From NCBI RefSeq assembly GCF_958979055.1, contig NC_084893.1, forward strand, positions 24,494,987-24,558,986: 64,000 nt of DNA, written 5' to 3'. The translations under genes and the position numbers were made by a program. The DNA comes from Alnus glutinosa. Lineage: Eukaryota; Streptophyta; Magnoliopsida; Fagales; Betulaceae. Below are positions 45,182 to 56,400 of this stretch, in pieces; position 1 is the stretch's first letter; each line of letters starts with the position of its first letter. Under the pieces are notes generated by a model. It was not told where the DNA came from and ran no database searches. It saw only the letters and a list, made by a program, of their open reading frames with translations.

Positions 45182-47043
45182 ACACTACAAAAAAAAAACT
45201 GCCCATTTAATGCCCTCTTTTTTTAGGTCATTTTAAGCAAATGTCACTAATGTTGTGAGTTAATGTCGTTTATTTTTAAACGACATAGGCGTAAAGCTTA
45301 AAACTCTAAGGGTTCGTTTGGGTTTGCGATTTCAAAAAGTGCGATTTAAAATAACGATTTTAAAATGTGCGATTTGAAAAAAGTAATTTTTAAAAACGCA
45401 GTTAAGCATTTGGCAAAATCACAGTTTAGCCTTTAAAATCGCGAATTTACCTTTTAAAATTCTGCGTTTTCAAAAAAGCACCATCTTATCTGCGATTTGA
45501 AAAAGCAGATTTTCTGCTTTTTCAAATCGCAATTTTTAAAAATGCAGTTTCCAAACGATTTATGTTCTGGGATTTGGTTTAAAATCGCACTTATTGTCTA
45601 CGAAATCGCAATCCCAAACGCACCTTAACATTGTTTTTTCATAAAAAACATGAATTGACTGTATTAAGTCGTTTCTTAAAAATAAATGCTGTGAAGTATT
45701 CATGACTTTTCTTAAAGAGACGTGAATTTCCGACTTTTTAAACTTAAAATGACGTTAACTCACGACATTTTAGAAAGAACGTGAATTTTGAACTTAAAGT
45801 GACGTTAACTCATGCTCTTTCTAGAAAGGACGTGAATAATTCAAGTCATTTTTTTCTATGCAAACGGCGTTAACATTTAAGGACCTCTCTCTTTCTCTAA
45901 AAATAACCCCTATATATATTCATGTTTTTTCTTCTCTGAAGACAACTCTGCCCTGGAGTGAAAAGCTCTGCCCTCTCTCCTCTCTGAAGACAACTCCTCC
46001 CCCTTTTCTCCCCACCATATCCTGTTCAACACTTCTTCCTGGCCTTCCCCCTTGGCAGTAGCTCTGGTTTCAGACCCTACATAGCGCCCCTACTCCGGAT
46101 CCGACACCTACTGAAATCTTTGGATTTGGTTTTTTAAAAAGCCGATATGTCCCCTTCAGGTGGTTTTTCTGCCACACGCGCCGTCCCACTGTGATTAGGG
46201 ACCCCTCATCTTCGTTCTACCGCCCTTAGATTCCAGATCCGACAACCACGCGCAACCTCACCCTCGCCCTCGCCCTCGCCGCCGATGTTCCCGGCACTTA
46301 AGTCTATCGCTTTCTACCACAAGACCTGCCCCCTTTGCTACAAGCTCAACTCCGCCTACTTCAATCGCACTACAAGACACAAACCTCGTCTCTAAGCTCG
46401 ATCTCCATGATGTCTCCAACGCCGGCGAGAGGAGATGAGTTTCATTGTTTGTAATTCCAAATTCATTGTAAATTTTTTTTTTTAAGTAATTTCAAATTCA
46501 ACTGTAGATCATGTATATTTGGTTATAAATAGAATGGAGGACATAGTCCTCAAGTGTGCCATTACAAATGTATCTGCAATATTTTATTGTAGGGTACTAT
46601 GAGAGCCAGGTTCGATTTCATCAGTTTTTAATTTTGAATTTTCTGTTTGGTTTCTGAGAAATCTAATTTTTTTTTTAATTGTTATTCTAGATTAACGTCG
46701 TTTTAATTTTTTAAAAAAAGACCTAAAAACTTAAGGTTGTTTATGTTAACACTGCCTTTCTAAACGTAACTATAGTATAAAAACTCACGTCCCTGAAAAA
46801 AGGGTCACCAAATTAGGCAAGACGTTTCTCAAACGACTTGAAGACAAAGGAAAACGTTTACATTTTTAGACTGTGAGTTTCTCACGTTTTGGGTTAAAAA
46901 GTTGTGTAATTTTTTTTCTAGACTAAAGGCTTACTACACTTCACAAGTGCCATGTTTAAAAGGTCATACACTGCTTTAATGTCATTTTTCTTTAGTTGGA
47001 AACTTTTTTTAAAGGACGCAAATGCCTTAATTTTTTGTAGTGT
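45182..47043. mobile_element. CACTA element, 1.86 kb, non-autonomous, with empty site
   Basis: Ends: ACACTACAAAAAAAAAACTG on the left and TTAATTTTTTGTAGTGT on the right, i.e. inverted CACTACAAAAA termini. Subterminal words (GACGTTAACTCACGAC, AACGTGAATTTTGAAC, TTTAGACTGTGAGTTTCTCA) fit a CACTA. The flanking base pattern is TATA on both sides; the partner unit has a single GTTTATATTGTACTAG at 57969-57984 (empty site). The classical 3-bp duplication is replaced by what reads as 4 bp. Inside are a hAT-MITE (45308-45626) and a GC-richer, exon-like stretch (about 45930-46440). The latter has repeated TCTCTGAAGACAACTC and a CCTCGCCCTCGCC run and is followed by intron-like DNA. No transposase. Confidence 0.85.
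45308..45626. mobile_element. hAT-type MITE nested in the CACTA element
   Basis: TAAGGGTTCGTTTGGGTTTG on the left and, reverse-complemented, TTAAGGTGCGTTTGGGATTG on the right. GCGATTT and AAATCGC words are repeated throughout. About 320 bp. One arm of the same family is at 25145-25262. Confidence 0.7.
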
Positions 47044-47091
47044 TATATTGTACTAGATATACAATAAAATTGATGAGGGCGGGCAGATTGA

Positions 47092-47545
47092 CACTACAAA
47101 AAATTCGGCATTTAGAGACGATTATTGTTGTCGCTAAACTCGTCGCATTCATCACGTTGAGAATGATAATCAGTGACGAATTAAATGGCCGTCGCAAATA
47201 GTCCTTATAAGCGACGACAAAATATTAGCGAGAATTTTTGTCGTTGCTGATAATATTCTTTGTGGTTGCTGATAATCTATGCACACGAGTCAACATGTGG
47301 CCCTTTATAATAACATATCAATGACGACTTTAGGTGTTGTCACTACTTAGAACATATGAGTGACGGCAGTTATAGTCGTCTTTGATAATATGAGAGCAGT
47401 GAAGACATGCCGCTGATAAGCGATGATTAAACCAAGTTGTTCTTGAGAGTAGCATGATCAGCAATAACTGTGTCTGGTCGTCATAGATAATACTTTATCA
47501 ACAACGATGGAGTCTGGCCGTCATCGATACTATTCGTATCATTGA
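47092..47545. repeat. CACTA-end fragment (subterminal repeats), second in unit I
   Basis: CACTACAAAAAATTCGGCATTTAG is followed by GTCGCTAAACTCGTCGC and the same GATAATC/ATCAGCGACG words. The partner is at 58018-58480. One terminus only. Confidence 0.6.
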
Positions 47546-47679
47546 CGACAGGGACAAGTTGAGATACCATAGCTCATAACTACCCAATATGTATTTAAAG
47601 TAAGTAAATTTTCTATTCTATTTCAAATTGATTTATGAATTTAGGACAAATAGGCTAAAAATGAATTTTATTTTGAACT

Positions 47680-49550
47680 TCTAGCTCGTTAAGATGTTGG
47701 ATATAATGGACATAAATTCTAAACAATTGAGAGCTAGGATTATTATGGGTTTAATCATTGGGAATTGATCAGATTTCAGTTTTTCTTCTGGTAAGAAGGG
47801 ACGGAAGGATATGAAGGACAGTTTAGTAATTTGAAACAATTTAAGCAGAAAAAAAAAAATAATAATAAAGGAAAAAAGCAAGCCAACTTAATATGGTCTA
47901 AATTTCATGTCAAAAAAAATATATATATATGGTCTAAGTTTAATTCTAAATTTTTTATGAGAACAGGAGAGAAAGTAAAATTAAATTTGGACCATTAATT
48001 GAATAACACACATGCTGTAGTCTTTTTCTTTTTCTTTTTTTTTTTTTTTTTGAATAAATTTGTAGAAGCTTGTTAAGGAGATGAAATTGGAGGTAATTTT
48101 TTTCTTCTTCCTCTCGTCTCTAGTTGGAAAATAACATGGAAAGAGAATGCTTTTGGAAATATTACGAGAGTTTGATCAAATTAAATTATGCATGATAATT
48201 GTTATCATTGTAATTATGCCACCATGGAAAATTGATATTTAGAAAGTAGTTCAAGGCATAATTCAGGGACAATATGCTGCACTTTTAAGACAGAAAATCA
48301 TGATAATGAAAAATACAATGTAATATTCATAATTATTCATAGTCCATAATCATCCTCCACATGGCCTATCTGTACCCATAACCCTCTTAAGGTGAGGTTT
48401 GCGTGTCCCACGGGACTTCAAGTCCCACACTGGTGCCCTGGCATGGTGCAATAGCCAACCACCCTTAGTTGTCCAACCTAGTTCGACCGTGGGTGATCCA
48501 CAAAATTAGCAATGCTGTAGAGGGTGACCACCATCCGTACATAGTTTCGCCGATCACTTTTAGCCTTCGTATCCAAAGTATAGAACATAAAATAAAAAAT
48601 AAAAAATATCGTGGGCTTTCAGGTTAAGTCCATATATTAGTGTGCAAGCACCTCATATCCTTCACTTCTTTTTCCCATAGTGGTATGTCACACAATAATA
48701 TAATTCAAGTTGAGAGCATAATTTATTTCCTGAGTATCATGGTAAATATAAATGCACTTTCAAATAAACATTTATAAAATATCAAGGCTCACTACATAAA
48801 TTTCAGAGAGAAACATGTACGTCAGGAATGTACATATTATAGGTGAAAGTATTAAAGCTTGATAATAATTTATTTTGACATTTTCATGGGCAACTACTTA
48901 CCTCAAGCACTAAATTTTCCCACATAAGCTTCTTATATGCATTGCACTCTAATATTAGCCAAATTTTTAAGCTAAAACCATAATCTACACTTAAAACACG
49001 ATTTAGTTCTGCCCTACAAACATTTAGAACGTTTCCTCTCGACACCGTGCGAACATTTTTGTACCATAATATGTTTTCTTTTCTAATTTTTCTTAACCAG
49101 AACATGTTCTACCATTTCCCCTTGACTCAAAAAGGTTCCACGTACAAACCTCTAAGGATAGCATAACATAAGATCCAACGTTGAAAACAACCAAAGTTAC
49201 AACTTACACCCGAAAACTCCCAAGAACACAACTTCTTTCTATTTCTCACATCCCTCTTATTGAACAACCTAAGAATGTTATAGATGTGTTAAACGATAAA
49301 TAAGTGTTTAAGCACTTACTAAGGTCAAAACGAAAACTATTTCCCAAAGTCCCAACCTTTCACGCATAGGCCAAGTATACTTACCTAAAAGACTTAACTT
49401 TCCATTGTTATTAAGGAAATACAACACGTATTAACTACTGCGAAAATCAAGGCTTTAACATGAAATATAACACATAAACCAAGATTAGATCAAGCTTTCT
49501 TACCTCAAATGTGGCAGCTTTGTTCTCGAAGTACACAAAATTTCAAGGAA

Positions 49551-49586
<36 letters not shown>

Positions 49587-49958
49587 AGGTTGTTGTGGGC
49601 GAGCCAAAATGGCTACCAAAGGGTTTCCTTAAGCTTATATAAGGCATCCCCCATGTTTCCTCTAAATTTGGGCATGTTATAGTCGCATGCACAATGTGAC
49701 TGTTCAAACGCTTATCCTCAACCGTTGGAATGACTTTCCCAAAATTTTATTACCTAATACTAAGCATCGTTCAAATGTTCTAATATGGCGCTGTTGGGAC
49801 GATGCAAGAATTGTTCGAACATTGCATGTAAAACTTGAAAACCCAAGTGCTTTTAAAACCCTAAATTGTCTTTGCCCTTACATTGAGCATTTTAACGCCT
49901 TAAAAATCATTTGGGTGTTTTATAAAACATAACACTATCTTCTACTTTTGTGTATAAA
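47680..49958. other. Array DNA without a gene; leader-like region
   Basis: The AT-rich stretch 47680-48280 corresponds to 58600-59200, and the hairpin block sits at 48340-48570. The 48870-49930 part matches 59930-61080 closely. On the minus strand it looks like a promoter and leader: CTTATATAAGC near 49638, a GA-rich (CT on plus) tract 49556-49585, and a GAG|GTAAGAAAGC donor-like site near 49505. A plus-strand frame at 49687-49932 (81 aa) has a 90%-like partner at 60836-61081, but both simply follow the DNA identity of the duplication. No gene is accepted. Confidence 0.4.
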
Positions 49959-50040
<82 letters not shown>

Positions 50041-50060
50041 GTGTGTGTGTGTGTGTATTA
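49959..50060. repeat. (TA)n with (TG)n microsatellite
   Basis: About 38 TA units followed by GTGTGTGTGTGTG. The partner at 61106-61137 has only about 15 TA units, a length change between the two macro-units. Confidence 0.9.
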
Positions 50061-50610
50061 TCTTTTTTAATATATATATATAACCTAGTGATTTGTAGAA
50101 GAGATTTGCCACGTGCTTGTTTGGGGTATTATATGGGTCATTGAAGTAGTGAGAGACAAATGCAGTGGGTTTAGGGATTGCCGCCAATAAATTGTTATTG
50201 ATGTAAAGATTCTCTCCCTAAATTTGTTGGGAAGGGACGCATGGTGTGTGCAAGTGATTAACTAAATTAGCAAAAGTGAGAAATGAGCTATTGAGCGCTG
50301 CAACTTGACAAGGGTGCACTCCGATTCTTGATGGTTATTTAGGATGTTGGCTAATGAACCTTTTAAGCTCTTCGATAAGTTACCACTGAGAGCCCGTCAG
50401 TAGCCAGGCCCTCCAATAGTTCCCCCCAATTTCCTTGAGCGATTGAACTGATAAATAGTTGTTTATATGGATTTTGTTTGCAGGGTTGTCGGTAATCAGG
50501 CTGTCCAACAACTATTAAAAATGACATGATTTGTGGTAACACTTAGAGATAAAACATGTATCAAGGAATTCACTCAGACACATTAAAAAAGGCAGAATTA
50601 GTCTTATGAT

Positions 50611-51769
50611 TGTTAAATATATTAGAGAAATATATGAAAGAGAAAGTACGGAAGAGAGAGAGAGAGAGAAAGAGAGCAGAAATATATAATGGACTACATT
50701 ATATTGAAGTAGTGTATTGTATGAATTATATTGATGTGATTATATAGCTCTCTATTTATAGAGAGAGAATGAGTAGTGGACAAGAAACCCTAGACTAAAC
50801 CCTAGAATACATAAGGTAAGGAATAAATCACAATAAGAAAGATAATAAACCTAGAGAATAATATAATATTCTTAACATCCCCCATCAAATTCAAGGTGCA
50901 AGCTTGAGCTTGGAAAAAAGAAAGGGAAAAAGTTTTTTTTTTTTTTTTTTTTGTCTCTAGAGAAAATCTTGTCGGAGTATGGCAGTAGTGGCAGACAGCG
51001 GCTACTAGTGGCACTGCTTGACCTGAAGGAACAACTAGGCTGTGATGGTCATGTATGGGCTGGAGTCCATGAACCTTGTTGACAAGGTTGAAGTTAGACC
51101 CTTGAATGGGCTAACCTAGCTGGCCTACATGGCTGAACTGGGATTAGCTCTAATTGGGCTGATTTAATGGGCGAATTAGGCTCGTGGACCATTGCATAGG
51201 TCGATCTGGCCCAAAAATAAATTACCCGGGTTGACTGGTTTGAATCCGGGTTGGCGGCTGGCTTGGAAAGTTGGGCTAAATGAAGATTAGGCCTGATAGG
51301 CCTAGACCGGTTTGAACGCGGTTGACTAGATTGAAACCCGCTTCGATCGGGTTGAAATTGGATCCAATTTAGAAGGATGAGCTGGATCACAGTCTAGGTC
51401 GGCGGCCAATTTGGTCAGTTGGGCCAATTTGGTTCTTTAAACCTAGTGGACTGAACCGGCTTGAAACTCCCTGGTTCAGGTTGGGCCCAAAAACCCAATG
51501 ACCCAGTTAGAAACCAGTTTTGGACCGGCCTGAAGCGCATGAATTTGACATGCAGAGGCGCGATTGAAGCTCTCACACACTAAGGAAGTAAGAGGCGCGT
51601 GTCGGCGCTGCCAACTCGTGCCTGCGCGTAGTGTGCGTGGATGGGTGTAGGAATTCCAGTAGATCGTCCTAGAGGCGCATGGCTACGTGTGCATGGCTGG
51701 AAGAGGCTCAAAATGCACAGATCCACCGATCTAGGGCTGAGACACCACTTTTGGTGGTTGTTTGGCACA
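50611..51769 (-). mobile_element. Copia-like LTR retrotransposon fossil, one LTR plus partial interior
   Basis: The LTR spans 50611-50877: it starts TGTTAAATATATTAGAG and ends ATATTCTTAACA, with a TATA-like CTCTATTTATAGAG and CCCTAGACTAAACCCTAG inside. Next to it TCCCCCATC is the polypurine tract in minus orientation, so this is the 3' LTR of a minus-strand element. The adjoining interior to about 51769 is GGGTTGA/GGCCCAAA-rich non-coding sequence. The other LTR and the gag-pol region are absent, so the copy is badly broken and cannot be dated by LTR comparison. It separates the two macro-units. Confidence 0.6.
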
Positions 51770-52238
51770 GAATGCTTTTAAACCATTGGGGAAAAAAAAT
51801 ATTAAAAAGAAAAGAAAAAAGTGACTGGTAAAATCTCTAAAACCTAGGTAATTTTTTTATATCATGGGAGGCTCAATCTTGACCATTCTTTAAAACTACA
51901 ATAGATTACGGTTATTAAAACAACAACATGAAAGCCGAATCCGGAAAGGATTTGGCTTAGGTGTTGCAAAAAAAAACTAAAAAATATATGGTATAATTTT
52001 TCAATGATCCAAATTAATCTCATTCTCTTTCTTATAGAAAATTTAGAATTAAATCTGGAGCATTGAAAAAATTACAACACATATATTGTAGTTTTTCTTA
52101 CAGCACCTACGCCAAATACATACCGATATAATTAATGTGTGCTTAATTACATCATTACATACTATAACACATAAAGCAATTACTAAATTACACCCATTAG
52201 GACAAACAATATGCATATGCCTACTTGAATAAACCGTG

Positions 52239-52282
<44 letters not shown>

Positions 52283-52344
52283 TAACAGATCCAAAGTTGT
52301 TGATTGGTAATAGTCACAAGCTTATAAGTATACAAGGATAATGA

Positions 52345-52512
52345 ACATATATCTCAGGAATTTATGCGGCACGTTATCTTCACTTCATGTATACAACGAT
52401 TGTATTCACTATGCTTGGATATAACTCCGAAATCTTAAACAACAAGGAGCAAAAGATCAAAAACAGTGAATATCAAACATGATCTCTTGTTTACGATCAG
52501 GGGTAGAGAGAA
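52345..52512 (-). pseudogene. SCR peptide gene fragment (3' half) in unit II
   Basis: Matches the fragment at 40270 (ATCTCAGGAATTTATGCGGC, CAACAAGGAGCAAAAGATC, GATCAGGGGTAGAGAGAA) and then joins LINE-like sequence (ATCATAATTTGTTGTTATGG) at an AGAA word. The breakpoint differs from the one in unit I, so the two deletions are independent. No start or signal sequence remains. Confidence 0.65.
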
Positions 52513-53165
52513 ATCATAATTTGTTGTTATGGTGATTCAAACTTAGAACCTCAATTTTGAATAAAATTATAATTAACTTGTTGTTATGGTAATTCACACT
52601 TAGAACCACACAATTTGGAGTAATGAAGTACATAACAACTTATCCACAAGAGCTTCTTTCATAAAATATGATATCTTTTTATACTTACTAACATAAAACC
52701 AAATCAAAATACAACAGAAAATACATTAAAAAAAAAATACAGAAACTCAACAAAACAACTAGAAAACAGAAGCAGCGGCCGGAATAAGGGAGGTGGCATG
52801 CATTGACTGGCACGTGGTGGTTGGAATGGAGCGTGGCTGGTGGCGATGGGTCGCTGGGATGCAGGTGAGCACAATACTGAGGCACGTGGGGGAGCTAGAC
52901 TAGTAGAAGAGAGTAGATTTAGCTTTGAAAAAAGTAGATCTACAAACTCAGGCATCTCCAGGAATGCGACGCACAGCGATAGACAGAGGAGGGCTGGTGA
53001 AGATGGGACGGTGGAGGCTAAGCGCTGGGAAAGAGGAAGGCCAAAGCTCCTGGTTTGGTTGAAAACAACAAAAAACACCAAAAAACACCAAAAGCGGGAG
53101 CGAAAATAGAGAAGAGAAGGGAGGGGAAGAGGAGAGAAACAAAGTCTATTCCTCCTACCCTAAAA
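52513..53165 (-). mobile_element. LINE-like retroposon piece, unit II
   Basis: Matches 34659-35300 (CTTAGAACCTCAATTTTGAA, GAGCTTCTTTCATAAAATAT, AGGCACGTGGGGGAGCTAGA, CCAAAGCTCCTGGTTTGGTT). Lies directly downstream of the intact SCR copy 4. Long minus-strand frames (up to 125 aa) are Ser/Pro/Leu leader-type sequence and are not called. Confidence 0.5.
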
Positions 53166-53209
53166 AGCCTCACACAAAGAGGTGGAAACCTCACAAGATA
53201 GTTAATATC

Positions 53210-53509
53210 TCATGAATGCATGCTGCAAAGTTTTTTCACTTCATGTATACAATGATTGTACAAATTATGCTTGGGTTCTGCGTGAAACTTATAACTTCGA
53301 AATTTTAAACAACGAGGAGCAAAAAACCAAAAACACTCATAATCAAAAATGATCTCTTGCTCATGATCCAAGGTAGAGAGAAGGCTAGTTAGAACAAGAG
53401 AGGGTGGGAGAGAGGGAGGCAAAGCATTATTGGCATTTAATACAATTAGAAAGAGCATAAGCAACATCATTATCGTCACCAAAAGTCTCCTGAGCCTAAT
53501 GCCACCCAT
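53210..53509 (-). CDS. Small secreted cysteine-rich peptide (SCR family), copy 4, intact
   Basis: 99 aa, single exon: MGGIRLRRLLVTIMMLLMLF, PPSLPPSLVL, then Cys at 59, 67, 87 and 95 (ECFWFFAPRC, NHCIHEVKKLC). By hand count it differs from copy 2 (35337) at 22 of 99 positions, 15 of them after residue 50, while the promoter-proximal non-coding DNA differs less. That points to relaxed or diversifying change in the mature peptide with Cys kept. The upstream TATA position reads GATAAATA (53571-53578), so transcription may be weaker or start elsewhere. Length and frame are intact. Function unknown. Confidence 0.68.
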   Translation of the reverse strand: MGGIRLRRLLVTIMMLLMLFLIVLNANNALPPSLPPSLVLTSLLSTLDHEQEIIFDYECFWFFAPRCLKFRSYKFHAEPKHNLYNHCIHEVKKLCSMHS

Positions 53510-53920
53510 TACTTTTCCATACTCGATCGATCTCTTGGATTTTGTTATTTGATTGTTGAAGATAACTGGTTATTTATCGGGAGTAAACCCTTTTTCATAC
53601 ATGAGTTTCTAGAGACTATTAAAAAAAATTATTTTTATGAACGAACTGGAAAATTTTGATTTTAATGAAGAGCTCTTTGACTTTTGGCAAAATATGTCTC
53701 TCAACAAAACAAGGGGATCAAATTGTTTTCCCAAAAGTCAATATGCACGTATAAATGTGATTGTACGTGCTCCTGATAAGTCAAATATATATACAGTTTA
53801 AAAGTCGTGGTATATATTGCAATATTAGATTGAAGTACCTATTCAAGGTGTTTGGAAGAAATACTGAATAGCTGGAATACAACCCATATCAAACCTTTTT
53901 CAATCCAATTAAAACACACA

Positions 53921-53956
53921 GACACACAGACACACACACACAGACACACACACACA

Positions 53957-54009
<53 letters not shown>
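53921..54009. repeat. (CA)n microsatellite with GACA interruptions
   Basis: About 44 CA units, with several CAGACACA variants in the left half. The homologous site in the first unit (36050-36066) has eight units and the one in unit I (41385-41395) almost none. Confidence 0.9.
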
Positions 54010-54011
<2 letters not shown>

Positions 54012-54040
54012 TATTCAATAAAATTGATGAGGGCATATTG

Positions 54041-54490
54041 ACACTACAAAAACATTGGCTTTTAGCAAAGATTTTTGTCGCCACTAAACTCATCGTAGTT
54101 ATCGCGTCAAGAATGATCAAATGCGACGTCTTAAATGGTCGTCACTGATACTTCTCAGCAATGACAAAATATTAGCGATGACTTTTGTCGTCGCTGATAA
54201 CCTATGCATCTGAGACAACATGTCGTCGTTGATAGTAACATATCAACAACGACTTTATGTGTTGTCACTAGTAAGAATTTATCAATAACAACAATTATGG
54301 TCGTCATTTATAATATGAGATCAACGAAGACATGTAGCTAAATAATCTTATGAACAATGACTAAATCAAGTAGTCCCTGATAGTAGTATGATCAATGACA
54401 ATGGTGTCTGGTCGTCATGGATATATACTACTGTTATCAGCAACGATGGAGTCTGGTCATCGCTGATACTCTTTTTATTAGCAACGATAA
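54041..54490. repeat. CACTA-end fragment (subterminal repeats), unit II
   Basis: CACTACAAAAACATTGGCTTTTAG is followed by ATCAAATGCGACGTC, GACTTTTGTCGTCGCTGATA and related words. Homologous to 36090 and 41430; one terminus only. Confidence 0.6.
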
Positions 54491-54845
54491 GGACAAGTTG
54501 TGATACCTCAACTCATAACTACCCAACAACTATATTAAGGATGGAGTTAAGTAAGTAGATTTTTTGTTCTATTTGGAAATTAATTTATGAATTTTTTTTT
54601 TTTTAAAAAAAAAGGCTAAAAATGAATTTTTATTAAAAATTGGGAGGTAGAGGTGTACATATGGGGCGGATATTAATCACCTGCATTCGCTATCCACTAT
54701 TTGCACACGCGGATACAGATAGCTGTTTTAGGGTATGTAGATGACCGCATCCTCATATTCTTTATATATATATATATAACAGTTTTAGGGTATGCGAATG
54801 TGGTTATAAATCGCATCCATATCCACATCATTTTTTATTAACCGT

Positions 54846-55309
54846 GTTGGTTTATTTTATTGGCTAATCTGTCGACAAAAACACTGCCTTATCATGGACA
54901 CTATAATCTAGAAGTATTTTTGGAATATATTTCAGAAGATTTAATCAAGAAAGGTAAGAACTTAACAAAGGCAATTGATCAAAGATGGAAAGGGGTGAAC
55001 AAGGCAGTATATCTCTCCCTAAGAAAAGAAGATTTTCTGAAGACTTTACAACTCAGAAAAGTCAGTTTTCCCTACTGACCATTCGGACAGCCAGAAGCAG
55101 CGTCTAGGCGCCAGTCACAAAAGAGTCGGTGTTCGATATCTGTTCAGACGGCCCATCGGACGTAAACCATAGAAAGCTCATGTTCGCTACTTGTCCGGAT
55201 GGCCCAGCAGACGCGAACCACTAAAAGCACTTGTTTGCAAGGATGTCCGGGTGCTCAAGTGAAGGTTGTGGATAGAGAAGAATTTTCCTGCAACCGTTCA
55301 GACTCTCCA
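54846..55309. other. Unclassified insertion DNA flanking the TRIM
   Basis: Together with about 55831-55842 on the other side this is extra to the unit I hAT copy. It is GC-richer with repeated CGGAC/CGGATGGCCCA/CAGACGGCCCA words, as seen in LTRs of some plant retrotransposons, but no terminal repeats could be found. The frame at 54860-55078 (72 aa, Lys-rich) has no recognisable motif. Confidence 0.35.
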
Positions 55310-55830
55310 TGTAACGCCCCGGTCCCATATTGGGAAGAGATGAATAGTTCACAGAGTGAGTAGTTTATAAAGATACTCATGGGTGCTAAGTCCCACATTG
55401 CCTAGTTACTAGGTAAAACTGGGCTTTATAATGGATTCTTGGAAAAGCTTCAAATTGACTAGTCCTTTTGGAGTGATAGCGCAGACGTGGCTAGCGCTTT
55501 TCCTTGGGTCGTTAGTACGTTACAGATGGTATCAAAGCCACCTAGTAACGCCAGGTCATGTGGTACTGGAGCACTGCATGACATGGCCCTGACGAGGACA
55601 TCAGGGGTTTAAGGGGGGGAGTTTGTAACGCCCCGGTCCCATATTGGGAAGAGATGAATAGTTTACAGAGTGAGTAGTTTATAAAGATACTCATGGGTGC
55701 TAAGTCCCACATTGCCTAGTTACTAGGTGAAACTGGGCTTTATAATGGATTCTTGGAAAAGCTTCAAATTGACTAGTCCTTTTGGAGTGATAGCGCAAAT
55801 GTGGCTAGCGCTTTTCCTTGGGTCGTTACA
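55310..55830 (+). mobile_element. TRIM retroelement (miniature LTR element), complete ends
   Basis: Two nearly identical LTRs (55310-55524 and 55624-55830) start TGTAACGCCCCGGTCCC and end GTTACA. Between them lies a primer-binding site TGGTATCAAAGCC (55527-55539, tRNA-Met type), a short non-coding interior and a polypurine tract AAGGGGGGGA (55611-55620). Direct repeats CTCCA flank the element (55305-55309, 55831-55835). It has no coding capacity by nature, so it would move only with help. The likeness of the LTRs indicates a young insertion, and it looks whole for its class. Confidence 0.93.
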
Positions 55831-56159
55831 CTCCATGATTCAATGAGCATAAATAAAAAAATAAAAATTATAAATCCAACATTAAAAAAAAAATTTACAA
55901 ATTCATAACAGAAACTGTCTAAATATAGCACATTCATAAATGAAATAAATATATACATATATAAAGGGTATGCATGTGGATGCAATTAATATCCGCATCC
56001 GCATACTCTAAAACCGTTGTTTACATCAGCACTTGCGACTAATGGTTTTTGCTATCCGCGTGTGCAGATAGCTGATGCATGCGGTTAATATCTGCTTGCA
56101 TATATACCCCTAGTTTTAAGACAGAAATCATGTTAATGAAATGTACAATATAGTATTCA

Positions 56160-56400
56160 TAATTTATTCACTGTCCATAACCATTTTCCACATGGCTATC
56201 TAAGCCATAACCCTATCACAGTGAGGTTTGTCTGTCCTGTGGGACTTCAGGTCCCACACTAGTGCGGTGCAAATTGCCAACCACCACTAGTTTTCCAAAT
56301 GAGTCTGACCTTGGGTGATCTACACAGCTAACAATGCCGCAGGGCATGACCAATATCTGTACATCTGTTCGCTGATCACTTTTAGCCTTCAGATCTATAG
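56160..56400. repeat. Hairpin-bearing repeat block, third of four
   Basis: Partner of 43557-43800 with GGGACTTCAGGTCCC as hairpin. Right after the hAT element in both macro-units, which supports the unit order. Confidence 0.55.

Larger units (their letters stand above)
39711..50493. repeat. Macro-unit I of a tandem-order duplication
   Basis: The order is: MITE at 39.87 kb, SCR 3' fragment, LINE piece, intact SCR gene, CACTA-end fragment, hAT element, a block with the GGGACTTCAAGTCCC-type hairpin, a site where an SCR copy has been deleted (44.85 kb), CACTA-end fragment, the hairpin block again, and a 2-kb leader-like region with (CT)n and (TA)n. The same order recurs at 51770-61578. Regions unique to this copy are the MITE 44099-44495 and the CACTA 45182-47043; the partner lacks both. 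SCR deletion at 44.85 kb: about 250 bp present at 57.40-57.65 kb are missing, joined at a GAATAAATA-like word. Confidence 0.8.
54648..56112. mobile_element. hAT-type non-autonomous element, interrupted by a 1-kb block with a TRIM
   Basis: The left end TAGAGGTGTACATATGGGGC and the right end GCTTGCATATATACCCCTA are inverted, with inner arms TTAATCACCTGCATTCGCTA and TAGCTGATGCATGCGGTTAA. It is the counterpart of 42018-43513 without the Mutator-like MITE there. Block 54846-55842 is absent from that counterpart. Confidence 0.65.

Noticed and set aside
53839-54148. Frames of 93 and 98 aa rich in CVCV or THTH
   Set aside because: Microsatellite translation only.
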